DNA of 64,000 bases from Mucilaginibacter sp. KACC 22773 (GTDB lineage Bacteria > Bacteroidota > Bacteroidia > Sphingobacteriales > Sphingobacteriaceae), in NCBI RefSeq assembly GCF_028736215.1, contig NZ_CP117883.1, positions 6,634,001 through 6,698,000 of the forward strand, read 5' to 3'. This document shows, in pieces, positions 60,137 to 64,000 of the stretch (positions within the stretch are counted from its first letter, which is position 1; the number at the start of each line of letters is the position of its first letter). The position numbers and the translations under genes were made by a program. The notes under the pieces are model-generated. The model was not told where the DNA came from. It searched no databases and saw only the letters and a list, made by a program, of their open reading frames with translations.

Positions 60137-61969
60137 TCAAACCATCTGGTTACCGAACGCTGCCGGAGTAAGTTGTTGCCGGAGCAGATACCTTTCAAAA
60201 TATGACGTAAAAACACTGATCGTTATTTGCTGGAGTGGCAGACTTTGATTACAGTATGACTCAACTTCGTCATCAAATAATGCAAGATCTTTGAACGTAC
60301 CTTCCGGAACGTCTATTGAGTGTGAATAAACGATACACCTTATTAAGGTCCCTGTCCACCAATGCTTAGGATGATAATAGCGTTGCAATTCTTTCCAGTT
60401 CCCCGTGTAAACGATCAAGGCCGGCAATTGGGCCTTTTTTATCTCCTTTTTATTAAGCTTATGCTGATATATTCCATTAGCAAGGTGCATGATACCTGTG
60501 CATGGGCCCATAATCAATTTTACCTGGGAGTGTGCCATCAGCCCCATGGCCTGTCTTAGCCCACGGCCTTCGAACACCATAATTTTTCCCCAAACGTTTT
60601 CCTGAAGTACCGACCTTAATCTCAGTGACAGGTTTTGCTTTTCTTCATCGAACAATAATATTTTGTTATGCCCTTTAGAGCCAAAAACGCGAATGAGCTC
60701 TATAGCCATGGCTTCTGTTAGCATCTTGGTTCCGGCTGAGGAATTAAAAACCAGCACGTTTAAGATTTCGCCGGGTTTCAGCCCGTTTTCGACAAGCCAA
60801 TCGGCAGCCCAGTTTTTTTCAATCTCGCTGAGCTTTATCTCGGCGTCGCGCTTGTTTTGAAGTATCAGGGCAATAGGATCCGCCCCGGCCATTCGCTTAT
60901 CGTATAAATATTTGTAGTTTAGCGTAGAGTATTCGCTTACTTGTTTTATAAAGGTATTAACATAACTGTATAAACTTACCTGTTCGAAAAAGCGGTTGTT
61001 AGTAGCGACGATGTAGGAAAATAAATTTATAACTGAATCATTTTCGCATAACACCAAATCAAAATCATGAAAGTTTAGTTCTTCCAGTGACCTGTTAATT
61101 ATGCTTATCCTCTGATCAAAATCATCGCTAAAAATACTCTTGATTTTTCCTATTTTTTCCTGGCTGCGGCAGTTAATGATTACAACTGCGGCTGGATAAG
61201 CACTAAGTATATTCTTTCTGATATTCTGAAGCCAGAAGTAGGTATCGCCAATATAAAATTTGCGGCTTTGATCATCAAGCAGGAGGATACGCTTAAAATT
61301 TTCGCCAGACCGGGCCGTATTTAAACCAACTATTGTTTCGATTAAGTCATGGTAGAGCGCTTCCTGCTGTAAAGTATTAAATCCTAAATAGTCAGAAAAA
61401 AGAATCTCTTTAAATTTTTTTATTTTTTCAATTTCACTTGGGGTAAAGCTTATAGTATTTATAAAAGAGTTCAGCCCAATAAATGCGCTTTGCCTGGACT
61501 TTTCATTGGTGTCTTGCATAGCGGTAAACAGCGGGAGCTCGTCATCTCTTAGTCCGCCACCAACGTCAATCTCCGCAGCCAGTTTTAATAAAAGTTCATG
61601 TTCATACTTGTGGTAAAAAATGATCAGATCATATCTCAAAAGCTCAATATCATCTAAGCTGCTTTTCGAGAGATATGGGTTGATGAAATCAACAGGGGCA
61701 CTGTTATTTTTCCATAAAGTATTATAGTTTGTAATGGTTTCATCTAATACCGTTATCTGCGTACCATTGGTTTTTATGTGAGAGAAAATATATGTAGGAA
61801 TATATATTTGTGTAATCATCTGAATGTCCACATTACATTGTATGATTAGATCAGAAAGTCCGCAAACAATTAAAACATTTTTTATCTGATCGGGGGTTTC
61901 ATGCGCTTTTTTCCGGCTTGCCAGGCTCATGAGCATGTCGCTATCTCTATTTTGTAGATATTCCATCAC
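60137..61969 (-). CDS. Large GT9/heptosyltransferase-like protein
   Basis: 610 residues. The C-terminal ~220 residues resemble GT9 enzymes (KPGEILNVLVFNSSAG, GRGLRQAMGLMAHSQVKLIMG, PCTGIMHLANGIY, LPALIVYTGNWKE). The N-terminal ~380 residues are an extra region, with a second Rossmann-like part near 200-300 (RILLLDDQSRKFYIGDTYFWLQ). Typical GT9 proteins have ~350 residues, so this is nearly twice that. The donor sugar and acceptor are unknown. It starts 3 bp after the ABC exporter stops. Confidence 0.7.
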   Translation of the reverse strand: MMEYLQNRDSDMLMSLASRKKAHETPDQIKNVLIVCGLSDLIIQCNVDIQMITQIYIPTYIFSHIKTNGTQITVLDETITNYNTLWKNNSAPVDFINPYLSKSSLDDIELLRYDLIIFYHKYEHELLLKLAAEIDVGGGLRDDELPLFTAMQDTNEKSRQSAFIGLNSFINTISFTPSEIEKIKKFKEILFSDYLGFNTLQQEALYHDLIETIVGLNTARSGENFKRILLLDDQSRKFYIGDTYFWLQNIRKNILSAYPAAVVIINCRSQEKIGKIKSIFSDDFDQRISIINRSLEELNFHDFDLVLCENDSVINLFSYIVATNNRFFEQVSLYSYVNTFIKQVSEYSTLNYKYLYDKRMAGADPIALILQNKRDAEIKLSEIEKNWAADWLVENGLKPGEILNVLVFNSSAGTKMLTEAMAIELIRVFGSKGHNKILLFDEEKQNLSLRLRSVLQENVWGKIMVFEGRGLRQAMGLMAHSQVKLIMGPCTGIMHLANGIYQHKLNKKEIKKAQLPALIVYTGNWKELQRYYHPKHWWTGTLIRCIVYSHSIDVPEGTFKDLALFDDEVESYCNQSLPLQQITISVFTSYFERYLLRQQLTPAAFGNQMV

Positions 61970-61972
61970 GTG

Positions 61973-63679
61973 TTAATTATTGGTAAATAAAACGGGGAGC
62001 CCTTTTTTAGCTAACGATCCTTTTTCGATGGCATAAACAAAATCAAATGCCTGAAGAGAGGAAACGCGGTGAGTAATTATTATGATGATTGAATTATTGT
62101 AATATTTTTTTAAATTATTAATGATTGAACGCTCAAGGGTTGGATCAAGCGATGAAGTAGCTTCATCGAAAATAATGATTTGCGGGGCTTTAACCAGAGC
62201 CCTGGCGATAGAAATACGTTGCTTTTGACCGTCTGACAATGTCGACCCCGTATCGGTAATAACAGAATCATAGTTAACGATATTATTATCAAGAACCTCT
62301 TTAAACATGGCATGCTCAACCGCTTTAATTACATCTTCCTGGCTGGCATCAACACTGCCGTATTTTAAATTGGAAATAATAGTATCGCTAAACAACTGGT
62401 TTTCTTTTTCAATTAACCCGAGATTGGATTTCCAGTTCTTTATCTGGCTGATGCATACAGAATCGTCAATTCGTATACTTCCGCCAGAAGGCGAAAGGAA
62501 ACCACATATCAAATTAATTATAGTGCTTTTACCAGACCCGCTTGGGCCTATAACCCCATAGATATGGCCCTTCTTAAATTCGACATTTAAACCAGACAGA
62601 ATTTCCTCTTCATTGATGCTGTAAGAAACATCATCAAAAACCAGTTTATCAAAATTTATTATGTCATCACAGTGAAGCGGTTTATCAAATTCTGCCACGC
62701 CCTTCTTTTCTTCCGGCAGGTAGGGCAATACCCTTTCCATCGAGATAATCGCCTTATTAATCTGATTATAGGTTCTCATGATGCTTATTGCCGGCGAATA
62801 AAGCCTGTTAATATATTGAATAAAGGCAATCAAAGCGCCAAGTGTCAATGCGCCGGCGAAAACACTCTTTCCGCCAATTATCAAAACCAGGATAGGTCCT
62901 ATAGCAATAAAAAAAGTCACAATGCTTCCATTTATCGAGCTAAAAAAAGTACTGCTTTTGTTGCTACTGTAGATTTGAGAATTAATATTGAAGAGTTTCT
63001 TATTCTCGATATTAAAAGCTTCATAACTCTTGATAACCCTTATATTTTTGAAACATTGAAGAAAAAAGTTATTCAATAAACCTTCCGATGCCTGAACCTC
63101 TTTAAAATGCTTTTGAATTAAGGGGGCAAATTTCCTGATGCTATACATGATCATCGGGATGATGAATAAGCTGATTAATGTAAGTTTGAAGTTTAGAATT
63201 GAGAGCATAACTACAATACCAATAACCACAAACACGTCATTCAGTAAACTTAGTATCAATGAAGATAACGTTGTTTGTATGTTTCGTACGTCGTCAATTA
63301 TGGTAAAAAGCACATCGCCTGTATTAACATTTTTAAAAAAAGTAATATCCTTCATGAACAAAGAATTTAACATATCAACCCGGATTTTGCCTACTACATT
63401 TTGGCTGATTTTGTTATCGAGTATATCAGTCCATAAGTTGCATACGATCCTTAAAATATAAACCAGTACCAGGAGTGAGAGTATCGTAATTAACTGTATA
63501 AAATCACCTTTGGGAAAGATTTGATCGATTATAATTTTCAGCACATATGGGGTAGCAAGCGAACCAGCGCTTGAAATGATCATTAACGCTATCAATAAAA
63601 GAATGTCAAAAACATATGGCCTGAAATATTTAAGATACCTCCTTGTAAGTTCCAAAGACTTTCTGTTCTTGATTTTCAT
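61973..63679 (-). CDS. ABC exporter, fused permease and ATPase
   Basis: 568 residues. Six membrane segments (~20-300) are followed by an ATPase domain. Walker A is GPSGSGKST, Walker B is IIIFDEATSSLD, and the signature is LSDGQKQRISIAR (Asp instead of the usual Gly in LSGGQ). There is no N-terminal C39 peptidase domain, so it would not cleave a GG leader itself. It is the probable exporter of the RiPP or of a lipid-linked glycan. Confidence 0.88.
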   Translation of the reverse strand: MKIKNRKSLELTRRYLKYFRPYVFDILLLIALMIISSAGSLATPYVLKIIIDQIFPKGDFIQLITILSLLVLVYILRIVCNLWTDILDNKISQNVVGKIRVDMLNSLFMKDITFFKNVNTGDVLFTIIDDVRNIQTTLSSLILSLLNDVFVVIGIVVMLSILNFKLTLISLFIIPMIMYSIRKFAPLIQKHFKEVQASEGLLNNFFLQCFKNIRVIKSYEAFNIENKKLFNINSQIYSSNKSSTFFSSINGSIVTFFIAIGPILVLIIGGKSVFAGALTLGALIAFIQYINRLYSPAISIMRTYNQINKAIISMERVLPYLPEEKKGVAEFDKPLHCDDIINFDKLVFDDVSYSINEEEILSGLNVEFKKGHIYGVIGPSGSGKSTIINLICGFLSPSGGSIRIDDSVCISQIKNWKSNLGLIEKENQLFSDTIISNLKYGSVDASQEDVIKAVEHAMFKEVLDNNIVNYDSVITDTGSTLSDGQKQRISIARALVKAPQIIIFDEATSSLDPTLERSIINNLKKYYNNSIIIIITHRVSSLQAFDFVYAIEKGSLAKKGLPVLFTNN

Positions 63680-63749
63680 TCCTGTTAATTTTTAGCCAAC
63701 GATCTGCTAACACCCACCAATTAATTATGAACATTCACAATAAAAACGA

Positions 63750-64000
63750 TTACTCTTTTTCCCTGTATTTAAACGCAAATGTGAACCTCGAGCTTACGCA
63801 TTCGCGGGTTGGCACAGCACCTTTATGTTCAATAAAACCCGGGAATATTAAAAATCTACCGGGCTTTGGCATCACAATATTTTGCGATTCATGGTTTTCA
63901 TAAAAAATTGTTTCCCCTCCCCACCGATAGTCCCAGTCTTTATTGACATAGTACAACACAGTCATATCTTTGCCATTTAAAGAGCAATCTCTATGTGGAT
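63750..64000 (-). CDS. 2OG-Fe(II) oxygenase, prolyl-4-hydroxylase-like (partial)
   Basis: Only the C-terminal ~83 codons are present, and the frame runs off the right edge without a start. The visible iron-binding set is His-x-Asp in PHRDCSLNGKD, the distal His in GFIEHKGAVPT, and the 2OG-binding Arg in SSRFTFAF. LYYVNKDWDYRWGGET is typical of the prolyl-4-hydroxylase subgroup. It is the upstream neighbour of the ABC exporter (70 bp gap), so likely part of the cluster. Confidence 0.82.
   Translation of the reverse strand, partial: PHRDCSLNGKDMTVLYYVNKDWDYRWGGETIFYENHESQNIVMPKPGRFLIFPGFIEHKGAVPTRECVSSRFTFAFKYREKE

Noticed and set aside
63680..63749. Precursor peptide between exporter and hydroxylase genes
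   Set aside because: Gap of 70 bp is too short, and no start codon with a frame of useful length is seen.

Overview
The window is chromosomal DNA from a Bacteroidota bacterium, most probably family Sphingobacteriaceae and Mucilaginibacter-like. That placement is an inference from gene content (gldD, S46 peptidase, OMP-barrel/FecR/ECF-sigma set, fused E1 dehydrogenase, GxGYxYP protein, CRTAC1 protein), from TAnnTTTG promoter motifs and from the low-GC, palindrome-rich intergenic DNA.

Layout. (1) 1-5.3 kb, minus strand: capsule/exopolysaccharide export genes wzi-like, wza-like (SLBB) and a Wzz-type chain-length protein cut by the left edge. (2) 5.7-8.0 kb, plus: phosphosulfolactate synthase, aroE and gldD. 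(3) 8.2-18.5 kb: housekeeping and accessory genes, namely a fused alpha/beta 2-oxoacid dehydrogenase E1, a DUF4198 protein, a PfpI/DJ-1 protein, a LysR regulator overlapping a hicBA toxin-antitoxin pair, a lone Clp-N protein, a COG3014/LpoB/Gly-rich envelope operon, and asd. (4) 19-36 kb: a nitrate/nitrite assimilation island. The long minus-strand operon runs porin, NrtA, NrtB, NrtD, NarK-type MFS, a fused nitrate reductase-NADH oxidoreductase, and a rubredoxin/nitrite-reductase-like protein. A Crp/Fnr regulator with an N-terminal cysteine cluster is divergent to it, followed by nirB-nirD, and by cobA (siroheme) plus a small conserved protein. (5) 36-48 kb: mixed genes, namely a CRTAC1 protein, a Spy-like protein, SprT, an O-methyltransferase, an S46 dipeptidyl-peptidase, an ABC-F protein and a GxGYxYP protein. 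(6) 48.2-49.9 kb: an IS1182-type insertion sequence, then a tRNA 3'-end remnant with its terminator that looks like the left attachment scar of an integrated element. (7) 50.5-64 kb, all minus: an OMP-barrel TonB-type receptor, FecR, ECF sigma, and a RiPP-like cluster. The cluster comprises a GT10 fucosyltransferase, a full-length lantibiotic dehydratase LanB, a DUF4254 protein, a large GT9-like protein, an ABC exporter and a 2OG-Fe(II) prolyl-hydroxylase-like enzyme cut by the right edge.

The most interesting candidate system is region 7. It joins a class-I lanthipeptide dehydratase to a hydroxylase, two glycosyltransferase-type proteins and an exporter. No LanC, no leader peptidase and no certain precursor are in the window. 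A Cys-rich 76-residue frame at 55.1-55.3 kb is a weak precursor candidate, and the real one may lie beyond the right edge. The tRNA scar at its left flank suggests the cluster could be on a mobile island.

All family names come from reading the translated sequences without database searches. Gene symbols are given only where the family is clearly recognisable.
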